Shown here piece by piece: positions 8,973 through 18,868 of a DNA stretch of 38,184 nucleotides. This stretch comes from Geminocystis sp. GBBB08 (lineage in GTDB: Bacteria; Cyanobacteriota; Cyanobacteriia; Cyanobacteriales; Cyanobacteriaceae), in the NCBI RefSeq assembly GCF_016743215.1, contig NZ_VRZC01000018.1, forward strand, positions 1 through 38,184, in the 5' to 3' direction. The translations under genes and the position numbers were made by a program. The stretch's first letter is position 1, and every line of letters starts with the position of its first letter. Below the pieces are notes generated by a model, which was given only the letters and a program-made list of their open reading frames with translations, made no database searches and was not told where the DNA came from.

Positions 8973-11792
8973 TCAAACTGCTTGGGGTTGTGCTTGGGGC
9001 TGGAACTGGAATAGAGAGTACACTACATTTCGGCGAATGTCAATCATCATCTCTAAAAACATTTCGTAGCCTTCTTGTTTATATTCAATTAGGGGATCTT
9101 TTTGTCCGTAACCCCTTAAACCGACAGATTCTCGTAAGCCGTCCATTCCTTGTAAATGTTCACGCCACAAGGTATCAATTTGTTGAAGAATAAAAAATCT
9201 TTCCGCTTGACGCATTAAGCCCGATTGTAATTGCTCAATTTGATTCTCTTTCAAATCATAGGCTTTATGTACTTCTTCTTGGAGAAAAATCTTCATTTCT
9301 GTTACTGTCATGTCTTCTAAATCGTTAACGGTGACATCTTCAAGTAAGTAAATAAATTCTTTGGCTTTGTTAACTAATCCTTCTAAATTCCACTCATCAG
9401 GGGGTAATTCAGGATTAACATAAGCATCAACAATTTCATTCATAGTTTGAGATGCATATTGTAATACTTGTTCTTTTAATTCTCGTCCTTCTAACACTCG
9501 ACGGCGTTCCGCATATATAGCACGACGTTGATTATTCATGACTTCGTCATACTCGAAAACACTCTTACGCGCATCATAATAGAAGGTTTCGACTTTTTTC
9601 TGAGCGCCTTCTAAGCTACGAGTTAACATCCCTGATTCAATGGGCATATCTTCTTCAACTCGAAAGGCATTCATTAAACCTGCTACTCTATCACCGCCAA
9701 AAATCCGCAATAAATTGTCTTCTAGGCTTAAAAAGAAGCGTGTCGAGCCTGGATCTCCTTGTCGGCCTGCTCTACCTCTTAATTGATTATCTATACGTCT
9801 TGATTCGTGTCTTTCCGTACCAATAACGTGCAACCCACCTTTATCTACTACTAACTCATGTTCTTTATCTGTAAGAGCATCGTATTCTTGACGAATAGAT
9901 TTATACACCTCTCTTAGTTTAAGAATAACAGGCTCATCAGTAGGAGCTTTTTCGGCAGCGATGGCAATTTTTTCTTCAGCGTCTAATTCTGATAAACTTT
10001 GTTGCCCATAGGTTTCCACCGCAAATTTTACCGCTTCCTTTAGTTTAGTTTCAGTTTCAAGAGATAACTGACAGGGAAAAATATCGGAGGAAGGTTTCCA
10101 GTTTTTCACCTTTTTACCATTATTGTTACCGCCAAAACCTTGCCCTTTAGGGCGTTTATTTATCTCAATACCCGGCACATTTACCATAAACTGATCATCT
10201 TCAGGGGTGACAATTTGAGGCATGAAATATTCCCGAATTTTTAATCTTGCCATATAATCTGAGTTACCACCGAGAATAATATCTGTACCACGCCCTGCCA
10301 TGTTTGTAGCGATTGTAATAGCCCCTTTTCTTCCAGCTTGGGCGACAATTTCTGATTCTCTTTCTACGTTTTCTGGGCGAGCATTAAGAATTTGATGGGG
10401 AATTTTTCTTTCTACTAATAATCTTGCTAGTAATTCTGATTTTTCAACGCTAGTAGTACCAATTAATACAGGTCTGCCAGATTTGTGCATTTCATCGCAT
10501 TCTTCAGCTACGGCTTTCCACTTGGCTACCTCATTTTTATACACCACGTCAGGTAAATCTGCTCGATCAGAAGGACGATTAGTCGGTATAATACTAACTT
10601 CTAACTTATAAACTTTCTCAAATTCTGTTTCTTCAGTTTTGGCAGTACCCGTCATGCCTGATAATTTAGGATAAAGTAAAAAGAAATTTTGATAGGTAAT
10701 ACTGGCTAAAGTTTGAGTTTCTTTCTGAATTTCAACCCCTTCTTTTGCTTCAATGGCTTGGTGTAAACCGTCACTCCATCTTCTACCGGCTAAAACTCTT
10801 CCGGTAAATTCGTCAACAATAACCACTTCATTATTGCGTACAATATAATTAACATCTGCGGTAAATAATTCTTTAGCTTTAATGGCGTTAAATATATAAT
10901 GAGCCCAAGGATTTTCTTGATCATATAAATCTTTAACCCCTAACAATTCCTCAGCTTTAGCAAAACCTTCATCAGTTAACAAGACATTCCGGGCTTTTTC
11001 ATCAACTTCATAATCACCACCGTCACCTTCTTCCTCTTGTTTTTTGAGTAATTGAGCGATTCGTGCTGCCTCCATATATTTTTCCATGGGACGTTCAACT
11101 TGCCCTGATATAATCAAAGGAGTACGAGCTTCATCAATTAAAATAGAGTCAACCTCGTCAATGATGCAATAATTAGGCACTCGTTGCACCACTTCGGCAA
11201 TGTCAGTAGCCATGTTATCCCTTAGATAGTCAAAACCTAATTCACTATTAGTGGCGTAAGTAATATCAGCACTATAGGCTTTCTGCCTTTCTGGGGAAGT
11301 CATACCACTTTGAATTAAACCAACACTTAAGCCTAAAAAACGATGAATTTGCCCCATCCATTCCGCATCACGACGGGCAAGATAATCATTAACCGTCACA
11401 ACATGAACACCTTTTCCTGTTAAACCGTTAAGATAAGCTGGTAAAGTTGCTACAAGGGTTTTTCCTTCCCCTGTTTTCATCTCGGCAATTTGCCCTGTAT
11501 GTAAAACAATTCCACCTAACATTTGCACATCATAATGACGCATTCCTAAAACTCTAATTCCGGCTTCTCTCACTAATGCAAAAGCTTCTACTAAGATTTC
11601 ATCTAAGAGAATATCTCTTTCTTCCTGATTTTTCGCTTTGGCGAACATCTCCTTAAAAGAAGAGGTTTTTGCTCTCATTTCATCATCAGTAAATTTTTTA
11701 AAGTCTTCTTCTAATAAGTTAATTTCTGTAATCAGAGGTTGTAACTTCTTAAGTTTACGAGCGTTAGGATCTCCGAATAGCTTTTTAAACAT
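8973..11792 (-). CDS. secA: Preprotein translocase ATPase SecA
   Basis: A 939-residue peripheral membrane motor that drives unfolded preproteins through SecYEG in the plasma and thylakoid membranes. Walker A is MKTGEGKT (GEGKT 108-112). The DEVD Walker B box lies in [20 protein letters not shown], and the helicase motifs [12 protein letters not shown] and [19 protein letters not shown] are intact. The preprotein cross-linking, helical wing and scaffold regions follow. The C-terminus ends [14 protein letters not shown] plus a short Gln/Pro tail, so the zinc-binding SecB-contact tail of proteobacterial SecA is absent, as is usual in cyanobacteria. It is monocistronic, with repeat-rich DNA on both sides. 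An open plus-strand frame inside its 3' end is a shadow. Confidence 0.98.
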   Translation of the reverse strand: MFKKLFGDPNARKLKKLQPLITEINLLEEDFKKFTDDEMRAKTSSFKEMFAKAKNQEERDILLDEILVEAFALVREAGIRVLGMRHYDVQMLGGIVLHTGQIAEMKTGEGKTLVATLPAYLNGLTGKGVHVVTVNDYLARRDAEWMGQIHRFLGLSVGLIQSGMTSPERQKAYSADITYATNSELGFDYLRDNMATDIAEVVQRVPNYCIIDEVDSILIDEARTPLIISGQVERPMEKYMEAARIAQLLKKQEEEGDGGDYEVDEKARNVLLTDEGFAKAEELLGVKDLYDQENPWAHYIFNAIKAKELFTADVNYIVRNNEVVIVDEFTGRVLAGRRWSDGLHQAIEAKEGVEIQKETQTLASITYQNFFLLYPKLSGMTGTAKTEETEFEKVYKLEVSIIPTNRPSDRADLPDVVYKNEVAKWKAVAEECDEMHKSGRPVLIGTTSVEKSELLARLLVERKIPHQILNARPENVERESEIVAQAGRKGAITIATNMAGRGTDIILGGNSDYMARLKIREYFMPQIVTPEDDQFMVNVPGIEINKRPKGQGFGGNNNGKKVKNWKPSSDIFPCQLSLETETKLKEAVKFAVETYGQQSLSELDAEEKIAIAAEKAPTDEPVILKLREVYKSIRQEYDALTDKEHELVVDKGGLHVIGTERHESRRIDNQLRGRAGRQGDPGSTRFFLSLEDNLLRIFGGDRVAGLMNAFRVEEDMPIESGMLTRSLEGAQKKVETFYYDARKSVFEYDEVMNNQRRAIYAERRRVLEGRELKEQVLQYASQTMNEIVDAYVNPELPPDEWNLEGLVNKAKEFIYLLEDVTVNDLEDMTVTEMKIFLQEEVHKAYDLKENQIEQLQSGLMRQAERFFILQQIDTLWREHLQGMDGLRESVGLRGYGQKDPLIEYKQEGYEMFLEMMIDIRRNVVYSLFQFQPQAQPQAV

Positions 11793-12041
11793 ACTTATTT
11801 TTTATAATATTTCTTTAAATATATCGATTAATCTTTAATCATATCATCAGCAATGAGTAATCAGTAATCGGTAATAAGTAGGTAGCCAGAATTAATTGTG
11901 GATTTTATTTTTTCCAAATCCTTGACAACAATGGATTGAAACTCATTGCCTATATACAATTAATTTTGTCTAAGCACTTAGGTAATTGGGAATAAGTAAT
12001 TAATAATTAATATAGGATATGAAGAATTTACAAGATTTATC

Positions 12042-12992
12042 ATGACTAAACAAAATCAATCTTTACCGACATCGTTTCTTATTGTTACAGCTAAATTTAT
12101 TTGGAAAAATTTAGGGCAGTTGATGATGTCTAATTTAGCACCGTGTAATGATAAGGGTAGTTATAATCGTACAGCGAGTCAATTTCGTCATCAAATTAAT
12201 CAAGAAAAAGATAATATTTATACCCCACAAAAAGATCGTTATAGTTTATATGTTGGTATCAGTTGCCCTTGGGCACATCGAACTTTAATGGTAAGAAATT
12301 TAAAAGGTTTAGAAGATGTTATTGATGTTAATATTGTGATTCCCGAGGTAAATAAAGGAGGTTGGATAATGAAAAATACCTCCGAAAATTGTCAAACTTT
12401 ACGACAACTTTATCAACTATCTAAACCTAATTATAAAGGGCGTTGTACCGTGCCAGTTTTGTGGGATAAAAAAACAAAAACCATTGTTAATAATGAAAGT
12501 AGTGAAATAATTATTCTGCTTAATAATGAATTTAATAATTTTGCTAAAAATGCTAATTTTAACCTTTATCCTGATGATTTAAAATCGCAAATTCAGGAGT
12601 GGAATAACAAAATTTATCATTATATCAATAACGGTGTTTATCGTTGTGGTTTTGCTCAAACTCAGTCGGCTTATGAAGAGGCTTGTCAAGGTTTATTTAC
12701 TGTTTTAGATGAAATTGAGGCACATTTTGTTAATAATCGTTATTTATGCGGTGATCGCCTAACTTTAGCTGATATTCGTTTATTTACGACTTTAATTCGT
12801 TTTGATACAGTTTATTATAGTTTGTTTAAATGTAGTTTAAAAATGATTAAAAATTTTAATAATTTAAGTAGATATTTAGAAGATATTAATAATTTATCAG
12901 GAATCAAAAACACCTATGATTTAAAAGTTATTAAACAAGATTATTATGGTAACTTATTTCCTCTTAATCCTAGTGGGATAATTCCTTTATAA
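12042..12992 (+). CDS. Glutathionyl-hydroquinone reductase-like glutathione S-transferase
   Basis: A 316-residue cytosolic protein of the ECM4/YqjG class of the GST superfamily. These enzymes reduce glutathionyl-hydroquinones back to hydroquinones through a catalytic Cys. The N-terminal thioredoxin-like domain holds VGISCPWAHRTLM, with Cys75 in the CPWA motif that defines the class, followed by IVIPEVNKGGWIM. The cis-Pro/SNES-type glutathione site appears as RCTVPVLWD and VNNESSEII (about 143-166). The C-terminal helical domain has YRCGFAQTQSAYEEA and RYLCGDRLTLADIRLFTTLIRFD, both characteristic. Length fits the family (about 310-330). The N-terminal 30 residues are partly hydrophobic, but not a clear signal peptide. 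No neighbour suggests its substrate. Confidence 0.88.
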   Translation: MTKQNQSLPTSFLIVTAKFIWKNLGQLMMSNLAPCNDKGSYNRTASQFRHQINQEKDNIYTPQKDRYSLYVGISCPWAHRTLMVRNLKGLEDVIDVNIVIPEVNKGGWIMKNTSENCQTLRQLYQLSKPNYKGRCTVPVLWDKKTKTIVNNESSEIIILLNNEFNNFAKNANFNLYPDDLKSQIQEWNNKIYHYINNGVYRCGFAQTQSAYEEACQGLFTVLDEIEAHFVNNRYLCGDRLTLADIRLFTTLIRFDTVYYSLFKCSLKMIKNFNNLSRYLEDINNLSGIKNTYDLKVIKQDYYGNLFPLNPSGIIPL

Positions 12993-13367
12993 TTGAGATA
13001 TAGCAGTCCTAAATAAGTTGTGGTAAATTAAATAATGGGCAACGGGGCATCGGAGGAAACCTGAGTTCGACATAAAATTATCGGTGAAGATGAGACTAGA
13101 GGACTAGTGGACTATTCGACTAGGAGAGAATAGACTTAAACATTATTAAAATTCATTTTCGACAATTATTTACTAAACTTAATTCTTTGAGGTGGGTAAA
13201 ATTTCGTCAACTAAGACTCTTAAACCCTTATTTTTAAAGGTTTCTAACATCGAACTGAGGTGAGCAAGGGGGCAATGGTAAAATCTTCATTCTAAATTCT
13301 AAATTTTAAATTCTAAATTTTTGCCAACGGAAATGCGACAAATCAAATAGGATTGCTATAGTATTCT
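12993..13367. other. Intergenic region with low-complexity repeats
   Basis: A 375-base gap between the GST and WD40 stop codons. It holds degenerate GACTAGGA-like units around 13091-13130, related to the clean tandem array at 17606-17637, and a TTCTAAAT/TTTTAAAT run around 13289-13322. A minus-strand reading frame at 13179-13285 is described separately. No RNA gene or clear terminator is visible. Confidence 0.6.
13179..13285 (-). pseudogene. Possible remnant of a short protein-coding gene
   Basis: On the minus strand, a 34-codon open stretch ends at TAA 13179-13181. It reads HCPLAHLSSMLETFKNKG and then LRVLVDEILPTSKN, and its composition is protein-like rather than random AT-rich translation. 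An in-frame ATG at 13250 would give only 23 residues, and an in-frame TGA lies upstream, so it looks like the 3' end of a lost gene. I cannot name the family. It may also be chance. Confidence 0.3.
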
Positions 13368-14879
13368 TTAATTATTATTTATTTGTTGCCAAACTTTAAT
13401 TGTACCATCAACTCCACCCGCCGCCAAAATTTCACCGTTTTTACTTAAAGATAAAGAAAAGACACGGTTATCATCGCCAATTTTTAAATGCCCTAATTCT
13501 GTAGCTGTGGCAGGATGCCAAATTTTGATGAAGCCATCAATGCTACTACTATATAACAAGTTGCCATCTGGGTTAAAAATTAAATCCATTACTTGCCCTT
13601 GATGTCCATGTAACTGCAATGTAGGCTGAATTTCTAAAAATAAACTAAACATAGTCGAGGGTAAATGCCAAATTTTAATCGAACCATCTGCACAACCTCC
13701 AGCAATATATTGCCCTGATTTACTAATAACGATTGAATCCAATGAAGTGACATTGCCAACTAATAAACCTAATTTTCTCTTACCATCCAATTCCCAGATG
13801 CTTATAGCACCATCACCACCGCCACTGGCAATAAATCCTGCTTCTTCATGAATGGCAACAGCATTAATGGCACCAGTTTCATCAAAACAACTATGTAATA
13901 AACGACCATTTTGTAAATCCCATTGTTTCACAGTTTGATCATAACTACCACTGACAATAATTTGTTTAGTCGGGGCTATTTCTAAACCATGAATTGAACC
14001 TGTATGTTGAGTTAAAGTATGTTTAAGGATAAAACGTAAAGAATTTTTTTCTGACTTTAATGACCAAATTTTGACATCTTGATCTAAACTACCCGTAACG
14101 ATACCATGATCTAAATAATTAAAATCACTAACACCAACACTTAAAACTCCTTGATCTGAAGCTCGAACACTATCTATTTCATACCCACTATCTAATGACC
14201 AAATTTTCAAATATTGATCCCAAGAAGCACTTAATAAGTATTTATGATCATGGGTAATAACTAAATCCGTCACAGATTGACTATGGCCGTTAATAATATG
14301 AAGACATCGCCAAGCAATTTTCGGAGGTGGCTCAATGTCGTATTCTTGTTTGTGAGTTAAAATATTTTGGTCTGGTAATTTAATCTTATTGTCTGGTGAA
14401 TTAACGGGTTTACGAGATGATTGAGAGGATTGATAAAGTTGCTCTAAATTTTTAATTCTAGGTTCTAATTTATGCTCTTGGATATAGTCAATAATGCTTG
14501 TTAAAGATTTATTTAAACTTTCCACATCTTGCTGTAAACTAGCGATAATTTGATTTTCTGATTTTTCAATATTACTAGAAATTTTTGGAGGAGGACTAAG
14601 GGTTTTTTGTTTTTCAATATACTGATCAATTTTACTGTTAATTTCGGTAACTTCTGCTGAAAACCTTTTTAACTGAACATTCAAAGCCCCAGCAATACGA
14701 CTTTTACTACGATTTTCTGAGCGAAAACGGTTAATAATATTTAAAATAAAAGTAACAATAATAGCAACAAAGAATAAATTATTAGATCCTGAAAAAAAAG
14801 AAAGAAATAAGCCAATTATAGTTAATAAAATCCCTAAATATTCTAACCATTCTAACCAAAGTAAAACTATAAAGATCAT
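13368..14879 (-). CDS. Membrane-anchored WD40 repeat protein
   Basis: A 503-residue protein. Two hydrophobic segments at the N-terminus (about residues 3-29 and 33-50) should anchor it in the membrane, with RFRSENRSKSR on the cytosolic side by the positive-inside rule. Residues 60-150 are predicted coiled coil or helical linker. From about 188 to the end there are seven WD40 repeats, enough for one closed beta-propeller, each ending in a WSL, WDL, WEL, WHL, WHP or VWQ strand (for example SGSYDQTVKQWDL and GGGDGAISIWEL). Such propellers are protein-binding scaffolds; no catalytic residues are evident. The ATG is 11 bases after the mgtE stop on the same strand, so the two are almost certainly co-transcribed. 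A role in assembling or regulating the Mg2+ transporter is a guess from position. Confidence 0.88.
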   Translation of the reverse strand: MIFIVLLWLEWLEYLGILLTIIGLFLSFFSGSNNLFFVAIIVTFILNIINRFRSENRSKSRIAGALNVQLKRFSAEVTEINSKIDQYIEKQKTLSPPPKISSNIEKSENQIIASLQQDVESLNKSLTSIIDYIQEHKLEPRIKNLEQLYQSSQSSRKPVNSPDNKIKLPDQNILTHKQEYDIEPPPKIAWRCLHIINGHSQSVTDLVITHDHKYLLSASWDQYLKIWSLDSGYEIDSVRASDQGVLSVGVSDFNYLDHGIVTGSLDQDVKIWSLKSEKNSLRFILKHTLTQHTGSIHGLEIAPTKQIIVSGSYDQTVKQWDLQNGRLLHSCFDETGAINAVAIHEEAGFIASGGGDGAISIWELDGKRKLGLLVGNVTSLDSIVISKSGQYIAGGCADGSIKIWHLPSTMFSLFLEIQPTLQLHGHQGQVMDLIFNPDGNLLYSSSIDGFIKIWHPATATELGHLKIGDDNRVFSLSLSKNGEILAAGGVDGTIKVWQQINNN

Positions 14880-14890
14880 AATTTATTCCC

Positions 14891-16288
14891 CTAAATGCCT
14901 AACATTGTACGAGCGATGGTAAAATAAATCAACACACCTAAAACATCAACAGCAGTAGTAATAAAAGGTGCAGACATCAAGGCGGGATCTAATCCAAAAG
15001 AACGGAATAGAAAGGGTAAAGCCGATCCAGAAACAGAAGCTAATACAGAAATACCAACTAAACTGATTCCTACGGATACCGCTACCACAGGATTTTTATG
15101 GGTTTGGGGTAAAAGATAAGCCCAAATTCCGGCTAAAACCCCCAAAATTAAACCTAATAATAGCCCGGCTAGAGCCTCCCGAAAAATTACCCTCACTGGG
15201 CCTAAATCATTCATTTCATTAGTACTTAAGCCCCTAATAACTACGGTAGAAGATTGAGTTCCAATGTTACCACCAGTGCCAGTTAACAAAGGAATAAAAG
15301 CGGCTAATATTGTTACTTGTTCTAAAACTTTTTCTTGCGCACCGATTATACCACCAGTTACTGTATTTGTAAGTAATAAAACGAATAACCATGTCACCCT
15401 TCTTCGAGCGATGGTAAATAAATTAGTTTGAAAGTAGTTATCACCGTCAGATTGCACTGCCCCTAAAGCATAAATATCTTCTGTGGCTTCTTGTTCTAAA
15501 ATATCGATAACATCATCAACAGTGACAATACCGACTAATCGTAATTCTTTATCTACTACAGGCACAGCTAAAAAATCATATCTTTGAATTATTTTAGCTA
15601 CTTCTTCTTGATCCATATCGGTTTTAACATAAACCACATCTTGAGTCATGATTTCCGTTAAAGTTCGACTAGGAGAATGTAAAACTAAATCACGGAGAGA
15701 AACGATACCGACTAAATGGCGGGAAGCATCAGTGACATACATATAATAAATCAACTCTGAAGCTTTGGCTAAAGAGCGAATGCGATCGAGAGTTTCTTCT
15801 ACAGTTAAAGTTTGTTTAAGAGAAATATACTCTGGAGTCATAATACGTCCAGCCGTATCTTCTTCGTAGCCTAATAATAAATTAGTTGCCTGTCTTTCTG
15901 CGGGGCTTAATTGTTCTAAAATACGACTAACTACCGAGGCTGGTAATTCATCAAATAATCGTACTCGATCATCAGGGGACATTTTATCAACAATATCTAA
16001 TACTTCTTGTCGTTTAAATTCTTCAATGAGAGACTGTTGTACAGTAGAATCTAAATGTTCATAAACTTCGATAGCTTCAGTTTTACTAAGTAATCGAAAA
16101 GCAATTAACTGCATTGATGGGGGTAAATATTCGATGGCTTCAGCTATATCAACGTGTTGTACAGGTAATAATAGAGCTTTTGCACCTTCAAGATTATTCC
16201 TTTCTAATAATAATCGTAATTGAGAACTAACTAATTCTCTCAATTCATGGCGAGAATCATTTTGTTGAATTATTGCATTATCGCTCAC
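14891..16288 (-). CDS. mgtE: Magnesium transporter MgtE
   Basis: A 465-residue Mg2+ channel/transporter of the plasma membrane. The order is the standard one: an N-terminal superhelical domain (about 20-145), two CBS domains (about 150-275, with LVGIVSLRDLVLHS and LVGIVTVDDVIDIL), a linker helix, and five membrane helices from about 300. The pore signature PLLTGTGGNIGTQSSTVVIRG and the DPALMSAPFITTAVDVLG segment with its conserved Asp are intact. In the family, Mg2+ binding between the N and CBS domains closes the pore when cytosolic Mg2+ is high. It is the first gene of a two-gene unit with the WD40 protein. I saw no convincing Mg2+ riboswitch in the 256 bases between this start and mreB. 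Confidence 0.95.
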   Translation of the reverse strand: MSDNAIIQQNDSRHELRELVSSQLRLLLERNNLEGAKALLLPVQHVDIAEAIEYLPPSMQLIAFRLLSKTEAIEVYEHLDSTVQQSLIEEFKRQEVLDIVDKMSPDDRVRLFDELPASVVSRILEQLSPAERQATNLLLGYEEDTAGRIMTPEYISLKQTLTVEETLDRIRSLAKASELIYYMYVTDASRHLVGIVSLRDLVLHSPSRTLTEIMTQDVVYVKTDMDQEEVAKIIQRYDFLAVPVVDKELRLVGIVTVDDVIDILEQEATEDIYALGAVQSDGDNYFQTNLFTIARRRVTWLFVLLLTNTVTGGIIGAQEKVLEQVTILAAFIPLLTGTGGNIGTQSSTVVIRGLSTNEMNDLGPVRVIFREALAGLLLGLILGVLAGIWAYLLPQTHKNPVVAVSVGISLVGISVLASVSGSALPFLFRSFGLDPALMSAPFITTAVDVLGVLIYFTIARTMLGI

Positions 16289-16530
16289 CAGTATGCCCCC
16301 CTAATAACTTCTTATTACGATAAATCTTTTAGCATCGACATTTAATTTTAACCTCTGTCTGCTTGAAGTGAAAATAAACTTATAACAATGATTAGATTTT
16401 AGTTGTTAGAAGTTAGGGATTAGATTTTAGATTTTAAGGATTAAATTTAGCTTAGATTTTTTGAGTTTTTAAAATTATACTAGAGTCTTAATTTATAAAT
16501 TCAATCTTAAAATAACAATTTAGATAAAAT

Positions 16531-16547
16531 TTGAGGACATAAAAGTG
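16531..16547 (+). promoter_or_regulatory. Ribosome binding site fixing a GTG start for mreB
   Basis: The sequence TTGAGGAC (16531-16538) contains GAGGA seven bases before GTG at 16545-16547. No ATG gives a full-length N-terminus, and the MGFFDRIAESQDMGIDLGTA start matches MreB, so GTG is the start. Confidence 0.75.
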
Positions 16548-17576
16548 GGTTTTTTTGATCGTATTGCTGAATCACAGGATATGGGTATAGATTTAGGCAC
16601 TGCTAACACCTTGATTTATATTCCAGGGAAAGATATTGTGTTAGATGAACCTTCCATTATCGCCATTGATGATGATAAAAATGAAGCCATCGCCTTTGGC
16701 AAAGAAGCACAAAAAATGTTAGGTCGTACTCCAAAAAATGTCAGAACCATTCGCCCCTTAAAAAACGGTGTGATAACTGATGTCAAAGAAACTGAGATGA
16801 TGTTGAGAGGATTTATTAAACAAGCCAGAGGAAATAATAATTTAACTCGTTCTCGTATTATTATAGGTGTACCTAGTGGTATTACTACTGTAGAAAGAAA
16901 AGCAGTGGAAGAAGCCATGGAAACATCAGGAGCGATGGATAATATAGAATTTATTGACGAACCATTAGCCGCTGCCATTGGGGCTGGATTGCCGGTGGAT
17001 GAGCCGGTAGGTAACATGATAGTGGATATTGGGGGGGGAACAACAGAAGTGGCAGTATTAAGTCTTCAGGGCATTGTTTTGAGTGATTCTGTAAGGGTAG
17101 CAGGAGATGAAATCAGTGAAGCCATCAAACGTTACCTAAAAAGATCTTATAATTTAATTATAGGAGAAAGAACTTCTGAACAGATTAAAATGAATATAGG
17201 TTCAGCTTATCCTATTGATGATGATCAGCAAGTAATGGAAATTAGGGGTTTAAATATTGTTTCAGGATTACCAAAAACTGTGACGATTACCGTAGAAGAA
17301 ATTAGAGAATGTATCGCTGACACGGTGGAATTAATTATCGATACCATAAAAAAAATTTTAGAAGAAACTCCCCCCGAATTAGCCGGAGATATTATTGATA
17401 GAGGTATCATGTTAGCAGGAGGAGGTGCTTTACTTAAAGGTTTAGATAGCCTTATCGCTAATGAAACGGGAATTATCACTCATATTGCCCCAAATCCGCT
17501 TAAATGTGTTGTTTATGGTACTGGTAAAGTATTAGAAGATTACGAACGGTTAGGAAGGGCAAGTCGTAAGAAGTAG
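16545..17576 (+). CDS. mreB: Rod shape-determining protein MreB
   Basis: A 343-residue bacterial actin. It polymerises under the plasma membrane with ATP and positions the cell-wall elongation machinery. The actin-fold ATP motifs are present: phosphate 1 MGIDLGTANTLIY (about 13-25), phosphate 2 MIVDIGGGTTEVAVL (about 158-172), and the adenosine loop IMLAGGGALLKGLD (about 289-302). Length is normal. The start is GTG with a good ribosome binding site. The usual partners mreC and mreD do not follow; the next gene is a J-domain protein after 187 bases of repeat DNA. Divergent mgtE starts 256 bases upstream. Confidence 0.97.
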   Translation: MGFFDRIAESQDMGIDLGTANTLIYIPGKDIVLDEPSIIAIDDDKNEAIAFGKEAQKMLGRTPKNVRTIRPLKNGVITDVKETEMMLRGFIKQARGNNNLTRSRIIIGVPSGITTVERKAVEEAMETSGAMDNIEFIDEPLAAAIGAGLPVDEPVGNMIVDIGGGTTEVAVLSLQGIVLSDSVRVAGDEISEAIKRYLKRSYNLIIGERTSEQIKMNIGSAYPIDDDQQVMEIRGLNIVSGLPKTVTITVEEIRECIADTVELIIDTIKKILEETPPELAGDIIDRGIMLAGGGALLKGLDSLIANETGIITHIAPNPLKCVVYGTGKVLEDYERLGRASRKK

Positions 17577-17605
17577 ATATAAAAGAGGAGATTAGGTGAT
17601 TAGAA

Positions 17606-17682
17606 GACTAGGAGACTAGGAGACTAGGAGACTAGGAGGTAATTGACTTAAATATTATTTCAATTGTTAATTGTTAATTGTT
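17606..17682. repeat. Tandem GACTAGGA array and following ATTGTTA units
   Basis: Four perfect copies of the 8-mer GACTAGGA occupy 17606-17637. About 25 bases later come three to four copies of the 7-mer AATTGTT up to 17682. Degenerate relatives of the 8-mer lie at 13091-13130. No coding potential. Confidence 0.85.
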
Positions 17683-17763
17683 ACTTACCCTTTGCCCTTG
17701 AAGAATTTATCATTATTATAATTACTATGAACTTAATCAAGATAAAAAATTATAGAAAAAAAT

Positions 17764-18756
17764 ATGGGTGCAAATGATTACAAAGATTATTATTCAGTAT
17801 TAGGAGTTAGTAAAAGTGCAACGGGGGATGAAATAAAAAAAGCCTTTCGTAAATTAGCCGTTAAATATCATCCCGACAGAAACCCGAATAATAAAGCGGC
17901 GGAAGAAAAATTTAAAGAAATTAGTGAAGCCTATGAAGTTTTAGGGGACACAGAAAAACGCCAGAAATATGATCAATTTGGGCGTTATTGGCAATCTGCA
18001 CCATCAGGAAGCCGACAATCTCCTTGGGGAAATGCTAGTAGTGGGAAAAATCCTAACCCTAATACCAATAATTTTGATTTTGGTAACTATGGGAGTTTTG
18101 ATGAATTTATTAATGATTTATTAGGTCGTCCATTTGGTAATACTAACTCTCGCAGTGGGCGTTATGCTAATTCTGACTTTAACACTACGGGCTTCGGTAC
18201 ACAAACTCAATCAGCTAAAGGTAGCGACATCGAAAAAAATATTACTCTTTCTTATAGCCAAGCCTATCATGGTGTAGAAACTCAGCTAAATTTAGGCACT
18301 GAAACGATTAACGTTAAGATTCCTTCGTGGGCTAAAAATGGTACTAAAATAAGGTTAAGAGGAAAAGGACAATTAAATACTATGACAAAACAAAGAGGTG
18401 ATCTTTATTTAAAAGTAGAGTTAAAACCCCATGATTTTTTTGAATTTGAAGATGATAAATTAGTTTGTGAAGTGCCAATTACGCCTTATGAAGCGGTTTT
18501 AGGGGGTGAAATTAATGTGCCCACTCCCACTGGAGAAGTTAAAGTTAAAATTCCTTCAGGTATTCGTCATGGGCAATCTTTAAGACTTAAGGGGAAAGGT
18601 TGGAGTAGTGCCAAAGGTGATTATGGTGATTTATTAGTCAAAGTAGCGATCGCCACTCCAAATAATGTTACAAATCAAGAAAAAGAATACTATGAAAAAA
18701 TTAGAGAAATAAGTAAAGATAATCCTAGATCTCATTTAGATAAATTTAGCCTATGA
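17764..18756 (+). CDS. J-domain co-chaperone (DnaJ/CbpA-type, no zinc finger)
   Basis: A 330-residue Hsp40. The N-terminal J domain (about 8-72) has the HPD motif at 36-38 (KYHPDRNP), which stimulates the ATPase of DnaK. A Gly/Ser/Asn-rich linker follows (about 75-150). The CXXCXGXG zinc-finger cluster is absent, making this a type II, CbpA-like protein. The C-terminal substrate-binding beta-sandwich domains run from about 155 to 310, with IKLRGKG-like ([10 protein letters not shown]) and [12 protein letters not shown] motifs. It is probably transcribed alone, downstream of mreB. In cyanobacteria several such DnaJ paralogues exist, so I give no gene number. Confidence 0.93.
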   Translation: MGANDYKDYYSVLGVSKSATGDEIKKAFRKLAVKYHPDRNPNNKAAEEKFKEISEAYEVLGDTEKRQKYDQFGRYWQSAPSGSRQSPWGNASSGKNPNPNTNNFDFGNYGSFDEFINDLLGRPFGNTNSRSGRYANSDFNTTGFGTQTQSAKGSDIEKNITLSYSQAYHGVETQLNLGTETINVKIPSWAKNGTKIRLRGKGQLNTMTKQRGDLYLKVELKPHDFFEFEDDKLVCEVPITPYEAVLGGEINVPTPTGEVKVKIPSGIRHGQSLRLKGKGWSSAKGDYGDLLVKVAIATPNNVTNQEKEYYEKIREISKDNPRSHLDKFSL

Positions 18757-18868
18757 AGAGTGGGGAAGTTAATAACTTTAGTTGACAGTTAACAGTTAAT
18801 CGTTAAGATAGGTAATCAATAAATAAATAAATTTTAGACTTATTCATCGCTCATTGTTAATTATAAAG

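Noticed and set aside
8930-9193. 87-codon plus-strand frame overlapping the 3' end of secA
   Set aside because: Antisense to a fully conserved secA C-terminus; its N-terminus comes from spacer repeats.
11793-12041. TTGACA at 11922 as a promoter for the glutathione S-transferase-like gene
   Set aside because: The nearest -10-like hexamer is 23 bases away, outside the usual spacing, so no promoter is called.
16289-16544. Mg2+ riboswitch upstream of mgtE
   Set aside because: The leader contains no evident multi-helix conserved architecture or strong terminator hairpin; only AT-rich and repeat-like sequence is visible.
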